A stretch of 64,000 nucleotides of DNA from CAVYPR01 sp963770505 (lineage in GTDB: Bacteria > Actinomycetota > Acidimicrobiia > Acidimicrobiales > RAAP-2), in contig CAVYPR010000001.1 of NCBI GenBank assembly GCA_963770505.1, forward strand, positions 558,001 through 622,000, given 5' to 3'. The number at the start of each line of letters is the position of its first letter. Within the stretch, counting starts at the first letter, position 1. Below the pieces are notes generated by a model. That model ran no database searches and was not told the origin of the DNA. It saw only the letters and a list, made by a program, of their open reading frames with translations. Positions 1-8,497 of the stretch are shown here, in pieces. The position numbers were made by a program, and so were the translations under genes.

Positions 1-191
1 TCGCCCTCGACGGGTACGTGGCCATCCCCATGGCCGGCCGGGCGGAGTCGCTCAACGTCGGCATGGCCTGCGCGGTGCTCTGCTTCGAGGCCCTACGCCA
101 GCGCCGGGCCGCGGAGGCAGGCGTCGCCTTCGACCCGGCGGGGCGCGGCGAGGTCCCGGGAACGGGCCCGGTGCGCCCTACGATGCCGTGA
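1..191 (+). CDS. SpoU/TrmH-family RNA 2'-O-methyltransferase, C-terminal fragment
   Basis: The window opens inside a gene read in frame 3 that stops with TGA at 189-191. The visible 60-odd residues contain the SpoU motif 3 region (IPMAGRAESLNVGMACAVL), where the conserved Ser-Leu-Asn lies in the knotted SAM-binding fold, followed by the usual FEALRQRR helix and a short unconserved tail. Family members methylate ribose 2'-OH groups of rRNA or tRNA. The stop codon overlaps the pheS start (TGATG), so it is probably cotranscribed with pheST, an arrangement known in Actinobacteria. The N-terminal part lies outside the window, so the exact RNA target cannot be assigned. Confidence 0.85.
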   Translation, partial: ALDGYVAIPMAGRAESLNVGMACAVLCFEALRQRRAAEAGVAFDPAGRGEVPGTGPVRPTMP

Positions 192-1225
192 TGGACGTGG
201 AGGGGGTCGAGCGCCAGGCGGCCGACGCGGTGGCCGCGGCCGCCTCGACCGGGGAGCTGGCCGAGGTGGAGTCCGCGGTGCTGGGCAAGCGGGGACCGCT
301 GGCGTTGGCCCACCGCGAGCTGGGCGCGCTCGACCCCGAGGAGCGCCGCACCGCCGGCCGGGTCCTGCACGAGGCCCGGGAGCGGCTCGAGGCCCTGGTG
401 GCCGACCGCCGGGCCCAGCTCGCCGCCGGCGAGCGACAGGCCGCGCTGGTCGCCGACCGGCTCGACCTGACCGAGACCCTGCCCCTGGTCGCCCCGGTGG
501 GCCGGGGCCACCTGCACCTGGTCACCCAGACCCAGTACGCGCTGGAGGACACCTTCGTGGGGATGGGGTTCACCGTGGCCGAGGGGCCCGAGGCCGAGAC
601 GGACTGGTACAACTTCGAGGCGCTCAACATCCCCCCGGCGCACCCGGCCCGCAGCATGTTCGACACCCTCTACCTCGACCTGGGCGAGCCCGAGACGGTG
701 GTGCTGCGCACCCACACCTCGCCGGTGCAGATCCACCTCATGGAGGAGCAGCCGCTGCCCATCCACGCCGTGATCCCGGGCCGGTGCTTTCGCCGGGAGA
801 CCCCCGACGCCCGGCACCTGGCCGTCTTCCACCAGGTGGAGGGGCTGGTCATCGACCGGGGCATCACCTTCGGCGACCTGGCCGGGACGATCGAGACCTT
901 CACCGGGGCCTTCTTCGGACCTGAGATCCACTCGCGCCTGCGGCCCGCCTACTTCCCCTTCACCGAGCCCTCCGCCGAGTTCGAGATCACCTGCACCATC
1001 TGCCGCGGGGAGGGGTGCCGCACCTGCTCGGGCACCGGCTGGATCGAGCTCGGCGGCTGCGGCATGGTCGACCCGGCCGTCTTCGACGCCGTGGGCATCG
1101 ACCGCGACCAGTGGTCGGGGTTCGCCTTCGGGTTCGGCATCGACCGCTGCGCCCAGATGCGCCACGGCATCTCGGACATGCGGTGGCTCATCGAGAACGA
1201 CATACGCTTCTTGAGGCAGTTCTGA
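191..1225 (+). CDS. pheS: Phenylalanine--tRNA ligase alpha subunit
   Basis: This is the catalytic alpha subunit of the alpha2-beta2 phenylalanyl-tRNA synthetase, which charges tRNA-Phe in the cytoplasm. The 344-residue length is normal. Residues 1-90 form the coiled-coil arm, followed by the class II core with the motif 2 region (FRRETPDARH) and motif 3 (FAFGFGIDR). Between the FPFTEPSAE strand and the GGCGMV segment there is a four-cysteine cluster of form CxxC-x4-CxxC (C268, C271, C276, C279), probably a zinc site; E. coli PheS lacks it. The ATG at 191 overlaps the upstream stop; GTG at 188 is an alternative. The stop overlaps the pheT start (TGATG), coupling the subunits. Confidence 0.97.
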   Translation: MDVEGVERQAADAVAAAASTGELAEVESAVLGKRGPLALAHRELGALDPEERRTAGRVLHEARERLEALVADRRAQLAAGERQAALVADRLDLTETLPLVAPVGRGHLHLVTQTQYALEDTFVGMGFTVAEGPEAETDWYNFEALNIPPAHPARSMFDTLYLDLGEPETVVLRTHTSPVQIHLMEEQPLPIHAVIPGRCFRRETPDARHLAVFHQVEGLVIDRGITFGDLAGTIETFTGAFFGPEIHSRLRPAYFPFTEPSAEFEITCTICRGEGCRTCSGTGWIELGGCGMVDPAVFDAVGIDRDQWSGFAFGFGIDRCAQMRHGISDMRWLIENDIRFLRQF

Positions 1226-3705
1226 TGCGCACGCCGTTGAGCTGGCTGCGCGACTACGCGCCCTTCGACGCCGAGCCGTCCGAGCTGGCGGCCGCCCTCG
1301 ACGACCTGGGGCTGGTGGTCGAGGGCGTCGAGCGGGTGGGCGAGGGGCTGGGCCAGGTGGTGGTGGCCCGGGTCGACGAGATCGCCGCCATCGAGGGCGC
1401 CGACCGCATCCGCCTGGTCACGGTGGAGGCCGGCGACGGCCCGCTCGACATCGTCTGCGGGGCCATGAACTTCGCCGTCGGCGACCTCGTGCCCCTGGCC
1501 CCGGTGGGGGCGGTCCTCCCCGGCGGGTTCGAGATCGGACGGCGCACGATGAGGGGCGTCACCTCCAACGGCATGCTGTGCTCGGGGCGCGAGCTCGAGC
1601 TCAGCGGCGACCACGACGGCCTGCTGGTGCTCACCGAGGTGGAGGGCGCCCGCCCCGGGCTCGGGGTGGCCGAGCTGCTGGGCATCGAGCCCGACGTCGT
1701 CTTCGACGTGACCGTGGAGGGCAACCGGCCCGACGCCTGGTCGGTGGTCGGGGTCGCCCGCGACCTGGCGGCCCGGCTCGGCCTGAGATTCTCGCCGCCC
1801 ACCCCGGTCCCCCCCGAGGCGGCCGGCCCGGCGGTGGGGGAGCTGGCCACGCTCGTCGTCGAGGACCCCGACCTCTGCCCGCGCTTCACGGCCCGGCTGG
1901 TGACCGGGGTGGTGGTGGGGCCCTCCCCCCGGTGGCTGGCCCGGCGGCTGGCGCTGGCGGGGATGCGGCCGATCAACAACGTGGTGGACGCCTCCAACTA
2001 CGTCATGCTCGAGCTCGGCCAGCCCACCCACCCCTACGACCTCGACCTGCTCGGGGGCGCCGGCCTGCGCGTGCGACGGGCCAGGCGGGGGGAGCGGCTG
2101 GTCACCCTCGACGGGGTGACACGCACGCTCGGGGTGGCCGGCCGGGGGCTCGGGGACACCGGGGAGGACTGCCTCATCTGCGACGCCGAGGGCACGCCGG
2201 TCGGCATCGGGGGGATCATGGGCGGCCAGAGCTCGGAGATCTCCGAGACGACCACCCGGGTGCTGCTCGAGGCGGCCTACTTCGCGCCGATGGCCGTGGC
2301 CCGGACCTCCAAGCGGCTGGGGTTGCGGACCGAGGCCTCGGCGCGCTTCGAGCGGGGTTGCGACCCCGCCGGCATCGAGCGCGCCGCGGCGCGCTTCTGC
2401 GAGCTGCTGGGCGTGCCGCCGTCCCCCGGGGTCCTCGACGCCGAGGGGGAGGTGCCCCGGCCGTTCCGGATCACGGTGCCGGTCGGCCGGGTCAACTCGG
2501 TGCTGGGCACCGACCTGTCGGGCGAGGAGGTGGCCGCCCTGATCGAGCCGATCGGCTTCGGCTGCGAGCCCGCCGGCGACGAGGTGGCGGTCACCGTCCC
2601 CACCGACCGGCCCGACGTGCGGGCCGCCCCCCACGGGATCGACGACGTGATCGAGGAGGTCGGCCGCGTCTACGGCTACTCCCGCCTGCCCCGGCGCCAG
2701 CCGGCGTGGCCCCAGCCCGGGGGGCTGACGGCCCGCCAGCGCGACCGGCGCCGGGTACGCGACGTGCTGTGCGGCCTCGGGGCCACCGAGGCCTGGACGC
2801 CCACCTTCGTCTCCGACGCCGACCACGGCCGCATCGGCCTCGAGGGACCGTCGGTGGCGGTGGCCAACCCGCTGGTGGCCGAAGAGTCGGTGCTCCGCCG
2901 CTCGATGCTCCCGGGACTGCTGCGGGCCGTGGCCCACAACGTCGACCGCCGGGAGGCGGAGATCGCCCTGTTCGAGGTGGGCACGGTCTTCTCCCACCCC
3001 GACGAGGCCGGCTGGGTGGCCCGGCGGAGCGGGAGCGACGGGTCGGCCCTGGCCCGGCTCCCCGGCGAGCGCGAGCTGCTCTCGGTGATGCTGGCCCGTC
3101 AGGGCGACGACGCCGCCCAGGCGGTGGGGTCCTGGCAGCTGCTGGCCGCGTCGCTCGGCCTGGACGGGGTGCGGCTGGAGCAGCCGCAGCTCGAGGGGGG
3201 GCCGGTCCCGGCCGGGCTGCACCCCACCCGCGCCGCCCGTCTGGTCGCCCCCTCGGGGCAGGTGGTCGGGTCGGTGGGGGAGGTCGACCCCGCCGTTCTC
3301 GACGACTTCGGCCTCGACGGCTTCGGTCCGGCCGGCCGGCGGGTGGGGTGGCTGGAGGTGGACCTCGGCCCGACGCTCGACCCGGGGGCCGTGCCCCGCC
3401 GCGGCGCCGAGGCCCGGCCGGTGAGCCGGTTCCCCTCGACCGACGTCGACCTGGCCCTGGTCGTCCCCGACGAGGTGCCGGCGGCGGCGGTGGCCGGCGC
3501 GCTGGGGGGGGCGGGTGGGGCGCTGCTCGAGTCGGTGGAGCTGTTCGACGTCTTCCGGGGCACGACGGTGGGGGAGGGCCGCCGGAGCCTCGCCTTCCGG
3601 CTGCGTTTCTGCGCCTTGGACCGGACCCTGACCGACGCCGAGGTGGGCGAGCTGCGGCTGGCCTGCATCGAGGCGGCATCGGCGGTCGGCGCGGTGCTTC
3701 GTTGA
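1225..3705 (+). CDS. pheT: Phenylalanine--tRNA ligase beta subunit
   Basis: This is the beta subunit of phenylalanyl-tRNA synthetase, 826 residues, full length. In order it shows an N-terminal OB-fold tRNA-binding domain (about 40-150), the B3/B4 editing region that hydrolyses mischarged Tyr-tRNA (about 200-400, with GMRPINNVVDASNYVMLELG), the B5 DNA-binding-like domain, the inactive synthetase-like core, and the C-terminal FDX-ACB anticodon-binding domain (about 735-826, starting PVSRFPSTDVDLALVV). ATG 1225 overlaps the pheS stop. The last bases overlap the possible start of the following acetyltransferase gene, so all three may be in one transcript. Confidence 0.97.
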   Translation: MRTPLSWLRDYAPFDAEPSELAAALDDLGLVVEGVERVGEGLGQVVVARVDEIAAIEGADRIRLVTVEAGDGPLDIVCGAMNFAVGDLVPLAPVGAVLPGGFEIGRRTMRGVTSNGMLCSGRELELSGDHDGLLVLTEVEGARPGLGVAELLGIEPDVVFDVTVEGNRPDAWSVVGVARDLAARLGLRFSPPTPVPPEAAGPAVGELATLVVEDPDLCPRFTARLVTGVVVGPSPRWLARRLALAGMRPINNVVDASNYVMLELGQPTHPYDLDLLGGAGLRVRRARRGERLVTLDGVTRTLGVAGRGLGDTGEDCLICDAEGTPVGIGGIMGGQSSEISETTTRVLLEAAYFAPMAVARTSKRLGLRTEASARFERGCDPAGIERAAARFCELLGVPPSPGVLDAEGEVPRPFRITVPVGRVNSVLGTDLSGEEVAALIEPIGFGCEPAGDEVAVTVPTDRPDVRAAPHGIDDVIEEVGRVYGYSRLPRRQPAWPQPGGLTARQRDRRRVRDVLCGLGATEAWTPTFVSDADHGRIGLEGPSVAVANPLVAEESVLRRSMLPGLLRAVAHNVDRREAEIALFEVGTVFSHPDEAGWVARRSGSDGSALARLPGERELLSVMLARQGDDAAQAVGSWQLLAASLGLDGVRLEQPQLEGGPVPAGLHPTRAARLVAPSGQVVGSVGEVDPAVLDDFGLDGFGPAGRRVGWLEVDLGPTLDPGAVPRRGAEARPVSRFPSTDVDLALVVPDEVPAAAVAGALGGAGGALLESVELFDVFRGTTVGEGRRSLAFRLRFCALDRTLTDAEVGELRLACIEAASAVGAVLR

Positions 3706-3707
3706 GC

Positions 3708-4706
3708 GTGGCGGTCGAGCCCGTCGACCCCGCCGACGGGTCCGCCTACGCCGAGTGGTACGCGGTCGTCGAGGCCTGCGGCCAGGACCGGTGGCCGGGC
3801 CGGCCCGGGTGGCAGCCCGACGAACTTCGGGCTCCGGCCCTCGACCCCCACGGCTCGGCGCGGGTGCTCCTGCTCGGGGCCCGCCTCGGGGGCCGGGTGG
3901 TGGGCGCGGGCTCGGTCGAGCTGCCCGTCCACGACAACCCGCACCTCGCCCGGGTGAGCGTGGAGGTGACACCGCAGCGGCGCCGAGGCGGCGTGGGGCG
4001 AGGGCTGGTGGCCGCGGCCGAGCGGCTGGCCGCGGCCGAGGGGCGCAGCGTCCTCGTCGGCGAGGAGGAGGTGCCGGTGGGGACCGACGGGCCGGGCGCG
4101 GTGGCCTTCGCCACCGGCCTCGGCTACGACATGGTCCTCGAGAACCTCCGCCGGGAGCTGTCGGTGCCCCTCGACCCGGCCCTGGTGGCCGGGATCGAGA
4201 CGGCGACGGCCCCGCACGCCGAGGGGTACGAGGTGGTCACCTTCGACGAGTGGCCCGAGCGGTGGCTGGAGGACCGGGCGACCTTCGGCCGGCACATGTC
4301 GACCGACCCCCCGCTCGGCGGCATGGCGCTCGAGGAGGAGGTCTGGTCCCCCGACCGCATCCGGCACCACGAGCGGCTGGTGGGGGCGATGGGCCGCCGG
4401 CTCAGCGTGGCGGCCGCCCTGGAGCGCTCGAGCGGCCGGGCCGTGGCCTTCAGCGAGCTGACCGTGCCGCGGACGGCCCCCGAGCTGGCCTACCAGTGGG
4501 ACACCCTGGTGCTGCCGGCCCACCGCGGCCACCGTCTGGGCCTGCTGGTCAAGCTGGCGAACCTGGCCCGCCTGGCCGAACTCTCCCCGGCCACCACCGA
4601 GGTCGTCACCTGGAACGCCCGGGACAACGAGCCGATGATCGCCGTCAACGAGGCGCTCGGCGCTCGCGTGACCGCCCTCGGCCGCACCTGGCAGAAGGGG
4701 CTGTGA
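3708..4706 (+). CDS. Tandem GNAT-fold N-acetyltransferase
   Basis: A 332-residue protein with two GNAT domains. The first carries the acetyl-CoA-binding motif A as RRRGGVGRGL near residue 90; the second carries HRGHRLGLLVKLANL near residue 270, followed by the ARDNEPMIAVNEALG segment typical of the actinobacterial double-GNAT family that includes mycothiol synthase-like proteins. GNAT enzymes transfer acetyl groups from acetyl-CoA to amines; the substrate here is unknown. GTG 3708 is used as start, but TTG 3702 overlapping the pheT stop is equally possible. It follows pheT without a gap, suggesting cotranscription, but nothing ties it to translation. Confidence 0.85.
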   Translation: MAVEPVDPADGSAYAEWYAVVEACGQDRWPGRPGWQPDELRAPALDPHGSARVLLLGARLGGRVVGAGSVELPVHDNPHLARVSVEVTPQRRRGGVGRGLVAAAERLAAAEGRSVLVGEEEVPVGTDGPGAVAFATGLGYDMVLENLRRELSVPLDPALVAGIETATAPHAEGYEVVTFDEWPERWLEDRATFGRHMSTDPPLGGMALEEEVWSPDRIRHHERLVGAMGRRLSVAAALERSSGRAVAFSELTVPRTAPELAYQWDTLVLPAHRGHRLGLLVKLANLARLAELSPATTEVVTWNARDNEPMIAVNEALGARVTALGRTWQKGL

Positions 4707-4767
4707 GCGCCTCGGCGACCGGCCGGCCCACCGGCGCCGCCCATCGCCGGTTCGGGCCGGAGGCGTC

Positions 4768-6228
4768 GTGACCCCCCAGCCCCCGGCGGCGCCGGACCGA
4801 CCCTTCGCCTCGGGATGGCGCCGGGAGCGCCTGGGCGTCGACGAGCGCGTCGCCCGCGGCAAGCGGGCCCGCCGGCAGGCACCGCGTTCGGGCCACGGGG
4901 CCTTCGCCCCGGCGGCGGACCGCCCCGATCCCGTCGACCTCTTGGAGGGGCAGGGGGCGAGCCGCGTGCGCGAGCTGGTCCCCATCCGCTACGGGCGGAT
5001 GCTCGTCTCGCCCTTCACCTTCTACCGCGGCGCCGCGCTGGTGATGGCGGCCGACCTGGCTCGCACGCCGCAGTCGGGCGTCACCGTCCAGCTCTGCGGC
5101 GACGCGCACCTGTCGAACTTCGGCTTCTTCGGTACGCCCGAGCGCCGGCTGCTCTTCGACATCAACGACTTCGACGAGACGCTGCCAGGTCCCTGGGAGT
5201 GGGACGTGAAGCGGCTGGCCACGAGCTTCGAGGTCATGGGCCGCTACCGCGGCTTCAGCGCGTCGGACCGCCGCGACGTGACCATGGCCTGCGCGGGCGA
5301 GTACCGAGAGCGGCTGCGCCAGGCGGCGGCCATGCGCACCCTCGAGGCCTGGTACGAGCACCTCGAGGCGGGCTCGCTCCTCGATGAGGTGGCCCAGGAG
5401 GTCCGCCACGGACGGCTCACGAAGAAGGAAGAGAAGACGGTGAAGGACCACCTGGCCAAGGCCCTCACCCGCGACAGCGTGCGGGTGCTGACCCGCCGGG
5501 CCGAGAAGTCCGCCGACGGGCTGCGGATCGTCGCCGAGCCGCCGCTCATCGTGCCCATCGAGGACCTGGTCGAGCCGGGCACGGGGTGGGAGGACAACGA
5601 CGAGATGATCAAGGGGCTGCTGGCCTCGTACCGCACCACGCTGAGCACCGAGCACCATCCGATCGAGGAGTTCCGCTACGTGCACGCGGCCCGCAAGGTG
5701 GTCGGGGTGGGCAGCGTCGGGACGCGCTGCTACATCCTGCTGCTGCTCGGACGCGACGACGACGACCCCCTCTTCCTCCAGGTCAAAGAGGCCCAGGCCT
5801 CGGTCCTCGAACGGTTCGTCGGTCCCAGCGCCTACACCCACCACGGCCAGCGCGTGGTGGCCGGGCAGCACCTCATGCAGGGCGCCAGCGACATCTTCTT
5901 GGGGTGGCAGCGGATCAAGGGCCTCGACGGCGTCACACGTGACTACTACGTGCGCCAGCTCCACGACTGGAAGGGGGGCGTCGAGGTCGAGAACCTCCTC
6001 GTGTCCGGGGCCCTCCACTACGCCCGCCTCTGCGGTGCCACCCTGGCTCGGGCGCACGCCCGCTGGGGCGACCGGATCGCCATCGCCTCGTACCTGGGGA
6101 GGGGCGACGCCTTCGACCGCGCCGTCGCCGGCTTCTCCTCGGCCTACGCCGACCAGAACGAGCGTGACTTCGAGTCGTTCCAGCGGGCGGTCGAGGCGGG
6201 CCGCGTCCACGCCGAACCCGGGTACTGA
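4768..6228 (+). CDS. DUF2252 family protein
   Basis: A 486-residue member of the DUF2252 family, common in Actinobacteria. Hallmarks are the Tyr-Gly-Arg-Met segment near residue 72, CGDAHLSNFGFF (about 109-120), DINDFDETLPGPWEWDVKRL (about 131-150) and a C-terminal HYARLCGATLARAHAR. The GDxHxxN and DxND pair resembles the catalytic and metal-binding loops of aminoglycoside phosphotransferase and protein-kinase-like folds, so a kinase-like activity is plausible but unproven. GTG 4768 is supported by GGAGG at 4759-4763. It begins 61 bp after the acetyltransferase and is followed by the arginine promoter, so it closes the first gene block. Confidence 0.9.
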   Translation: MTPQPPAAPDRPFASGWRRERLGVDERVARGKRARRQAPRSGHGAFAPAADRPDPVDLLEGQGASRVRELVPIRYGRMLVSPFTFYRGAALVMAADLARTPQSGVTVQLCGDAHLSNFGFFGTPERRLLFDINDFDETLPGPWEWDVKRLATSFEVMGRYRGFSASDRRDVTMACAGEYRERLRQAAAMRTLEAWYEHLEAGSLLDEVAQEVRHGRLTKKEEKTVKDHLAKALTRDSVRVLTRRAEKSADGLRIVAEPPLIVPIEDLVEPGTGWEDNDEMIKGLLASYRTTLSTEHHPIEEFRYVHAARKVVGVGSVGTRCYILLLLGRDDDDPLFLQVKEAQASVLERFVGPSAYTHHGQRVVAGQHLMQGASDIFLGWQRIKGLDGVTRDYYVRQLHDWKGGVEVENLLVSGALHYARLCGATLARAHARWGDRIAIASYLGRGDAFDRAVAGFSSAYADQNERDFESFQRAVEAGRVHAEPGY

Positions 6229-6281
6229 GCCGCCCCGCCCCGGTCCCGCCGCCCGCGGGGCCCTGCCGGCCCGGATCGCAT

Positions 6282-6304
6282 CTATATGCAGATTCGTGTA
6301 TAGT
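6282..6304 (+). promoter_or_regulatory. argC promoter with overlapping ArgR-type operator
   Basis: An AT-rich patch in a GC-rich region. A 22-bp imperfect dyad runs from 6282 to 6303 with outer arms CTATA and TATAG; seven of eleven positions pair by Watson-Crick and two more by G-T. A -10 hexamer TATAGT (6299-6304) overlaps its right arm and lies 7 nt before the argC ATG at 6312, predicting a leaderless transcript. The layout fits repression by ArgR, whose gene is in the operon. The dyad is seen; ArgR binding is inferred. Confidence 0.6.
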
Positions 6305-6311
6305 CTTGCAG

Positions 6312-7325
6312 ATGAAGGCGGGAGTGGTCGGGGCGTCGGGCTACGCCGGCGTGGAGCTGTGCCGGCTGCTGGTCGCCCACCCGGTGCTCGAGCTGGCCGT
6401 GGCCGCGGCGGGGACCCACGCCGGCGAGCCGGTCGCCGCGCACACCCCGTCGCTCGCCGCCGCCTACCCCTCCCTGGTCTACGCCACGGCCGACCCCGGG
6501 GCCTTCGACGGCCTCGACGTGGTGTTCTGCGCCCTGCCCCACGGGGAGTCCCAGCGGCTGGTGCCCAAGCTGGTCGACCGGGTGGGGGTCGTGGTCGACC
6601 TGGCCGCCGACTTCCGGCTGCGCGACCCCGCGGCGTACCCGCAGTGGTACGGCGAGGAGCACGCCGCGCCCGACCTTCTGGCCCGGGCCGTCTACGGCCT
6701 GCCCGAGCTCGACCGCGACCCGCTGGCCGGGGCGCGCCTGGTGGCGGCGCCCGGCTGCTACCCCACGGCGGCCGCCCTGGCCCTGGCCCCCTTCACCCGG
6801 GCGGGGGCGGTGGCCACCGAGGGGATCGTGGTCGACGCGGCCAGCGGCGTGTCGGGGGCGGGCCGGGGGGCCGCCGACCGGCTCCAGTTCGGCGCGGTGG
6901 ACGGGGACTTCACCGCCTACGGCCTGCTCACCCACCGCCACACCCCCGAGATCGAGCAGGCCCTCGGGGCCAGTGTGCTGTTCACCCCGCACCTCGCCCC
7001 CATGGTCCGCGGCATCCTGGCCACCTGCTACGCCCGGCCGGCGGGCACCCTCAGCGCCCAGCAGGCGACCGGGATCCTCCGGGACGCCTACGCCGCCGAA
7101 CCGTTCGTGGTGGTCACCGAGGACCCTCCCTCCACCAAGGCCACCGCCGGGTCCAACTGCGCCCACGTCACGGTGCGGGTGGACGTGCGCACCGGGTGGC
7201 TGGTCGCCCTGTGCGCCCTCGACAACCTGGTGAAGGGCGCGGCCGGTCAGGCCCTCCAGTGCGCCAACCTGGCCCTCGGCCTCGACGAGGGGGCCGGCCT
7301 GCCCATGGCCGGGCTCTACCCGTGA
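6312..7325 (+). CDS. argC: N-acetyl-gamma-glutamyl-phosphate reductase
   Basis: Third step of arginine synthesis: NADPH-dependent reduction of N-acetylglutamyl phosphate to the semialdehyde. The 337-residue protein has the N-terminal dinucleotide-binding GVVGASGYAGVEL, the active-site cysteine C149 in APGCYPTA, and the family segment HRHTPEIEQ. ATG 6312 is preferred over the in-frame TTG 6306 because conserved sequence starts at the next residues and the -10 box lies 7 nt upstream; no Shine-Dalgarno is visible. It is the first gene of the argCJBDRGH operon and its stop overlaps the argJ GTG. Confidence 0.96.
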   Translation: MKAGVVGASGYAGVELCRLLVAHPVLELAVAAAGTHAGEPVAAHTPSLAAAYPSLVYATADPGAFDGLDVVFCALPHGESQRLVPKLVDRVGVVVDLAADFRLRDPAAYPQWYGEEHAAPDLLARAVYGLPELDRDPLAGARLVAAPGCYPTAAALALAPFTRAGAVATEGIVVDAASGVSGAGRGAADRLQFGAVDGDFTAYGLLTHRHTPEIEQALGASVLFTPHLAPMVRGILATCYARPAGTLSAQQATGILRDAYAAEPFVVVTEDPPSTKATAGSNCAHVTVRVDVRTGWLVALCALDNLVKGAAGQALQCANLALGLDEGAGLPMAGLYP

Positions 7326-8497
7326 GCGTCACCGCCGCCGGGGGCTTCGTGGCCGCCGGCGGGTCCGCCGGGATCAAGGCGGGCGGCGCCTTCGACCTGG
7401 CCCTGGTGGCCACCGAGGACGGCACCGCCGTCCCGTGCGCCGGGGTCTTCACCTCAAACCTGGCGCCGGCGGCGCCCGTCCAGGTCAGCCGGTCCCACCT
7501 CGGGGCCACCGGCGGCCGGGCGGCCGCCGTCGTGCTCACCTCGGGCAACGCCAACGCCGCCACCGGTGCGGCCGGCCTCGAGGCCGCGCGGCGGCTCTGC
7601 CGGCTGGCCGGCGAGGGCGTGGGCGCGGCGGCCGAGGAGGTCCTGGTGTGCCAGACCGGCCTGATCGGCGTGCCCTTCCCCATCGACGTCGTCGAGGCGG
7701 CCGTGGGCCCGGTGGTGGCCGGCCGGGCCTCGACCGAGGCGGCCGGCCGGGCGGCGGCCACCGCCATCATGACCACCGACACCACCCACAAGGAGGTGGT
7801 GGTGCGCGGGGCGCGGGGCGCCTTCGTGGTGGGCGGCATGGCCAAGGGGGCGGCCATGCTGGCCCCGGACATGGCCACGATGCTGGCGGTGCTCACCACC
7901 GACGCCGGCGGTGACCCGGAGGACCTCTACGCGGTCCTCTCCCAGGCCGTCGTCCCCACCTTCAACGCCATGACCGTCGACGGGTGCACCTCGACCAACG
8001 ACACCGTGCTGCTCCTGGCCAGCGGCCGGGCCGGGGCGGTGGGCCAGGGGGAGCTCCTCGAGGCCGTGACCGAGGCCTGCGGCTCCTTGGCCGGCCAGAT
8101 GGTGGCCGACGCCGAGGGCGCCACCAAGGTGGCCCACGTCCGGGTGACCGGGGCCCGCAGCGACGACGAGGCCCACCGGGCCGCCCGCAAGGTGGCCGAC
8201 TCGCTCCTCGTCAAGTGCTCCCTCAACGGCGCCGACCCCTACTGGGGGCGGGTGGTGAGCGAGCTGGGCTCGGCCGGGGTCGGGTTCGACCCGGACCGGG
8301 TCTCGGTCGCCTACGGCGGGGTGGTGGTCTGTGCCGGTGGGGTGGCGGCCGGCCACGACGCCGCGGCCGTGGCCGGCCACATGGCCGGTCGCAACCTCGA
8401 CATCCTCTGCGACCTGGGCCTGGGGGAGGGCTCGGCGGCCGTGCTCACCTGCGACCTCGGCCACGGCTACATCGACGAGAACCGGACCACGTCATGA
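7322..8497 (+). CDS. argJ: Bifunctional glutamate N-acetyltransferase / amino-acid N-acetyltransferase
   Basis: ArgJ recycles the acetyl group from N-acetylornithine to glutamate and in bifunctional forms can also use acetyl-CoA. The 391-residue precursor contains the self-cleavage site in KGAAMLAPDMATML: cleavage before T186 would generate the alpha and beta chains with Thr as nucleophile. The TSGNANAATG and DGCTSTNDT segments are also characteristic. GTG 7322 overlaps the argC stop, and the argJ stop overlaps the argB ATG (ATGA). Whether it is mono- or bifunctional cannot be read from sequence; no separate argA is present in the operon. Confidence 0.96.
   Translation: MSVTAAGGFVAAGGSAGIKAGGAFDLALVATEDGTAVPCAGVFTSNLAPAAPVQVSRSHLGATGGRAAAVVLTSGNANAATGAAGLEAARRLCRLAGEGVGAAAEEVLVCQTGLIGVPFPIDVVEAAVGPVVAGRASTEAAGRAAATAIMTTDTTHKEVVVRGARGAFVVGGMAKGAAMLAPDMATMLAVLTTDAGGDPEDLYAVLSQAVVPTFNAMTVDGCTSTNDTVLLLASGRAGAVGQGELLEAVTEACGSLAGQMVADAEGATKVAHVRVTGARSDDEAHRAARKVADSLLVKCSLNGADPYWGRVVSELGSAGVGFDPDRVSVAYGGVVVCAGGVAAGHDAAAVAGHMAGRNLDILCDLGLGEGSAAVLTCDLGHGYIDENRTTS

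Noticed and set aside
949..3972. A reverse-strand open frame of about 1,000 codons opposite pheT
   Set aside because: It is Arg/Pro/His-rich, matches no family and lies opposite well-conserved pheS/pheT; long antisense frames are expected at this GC content.
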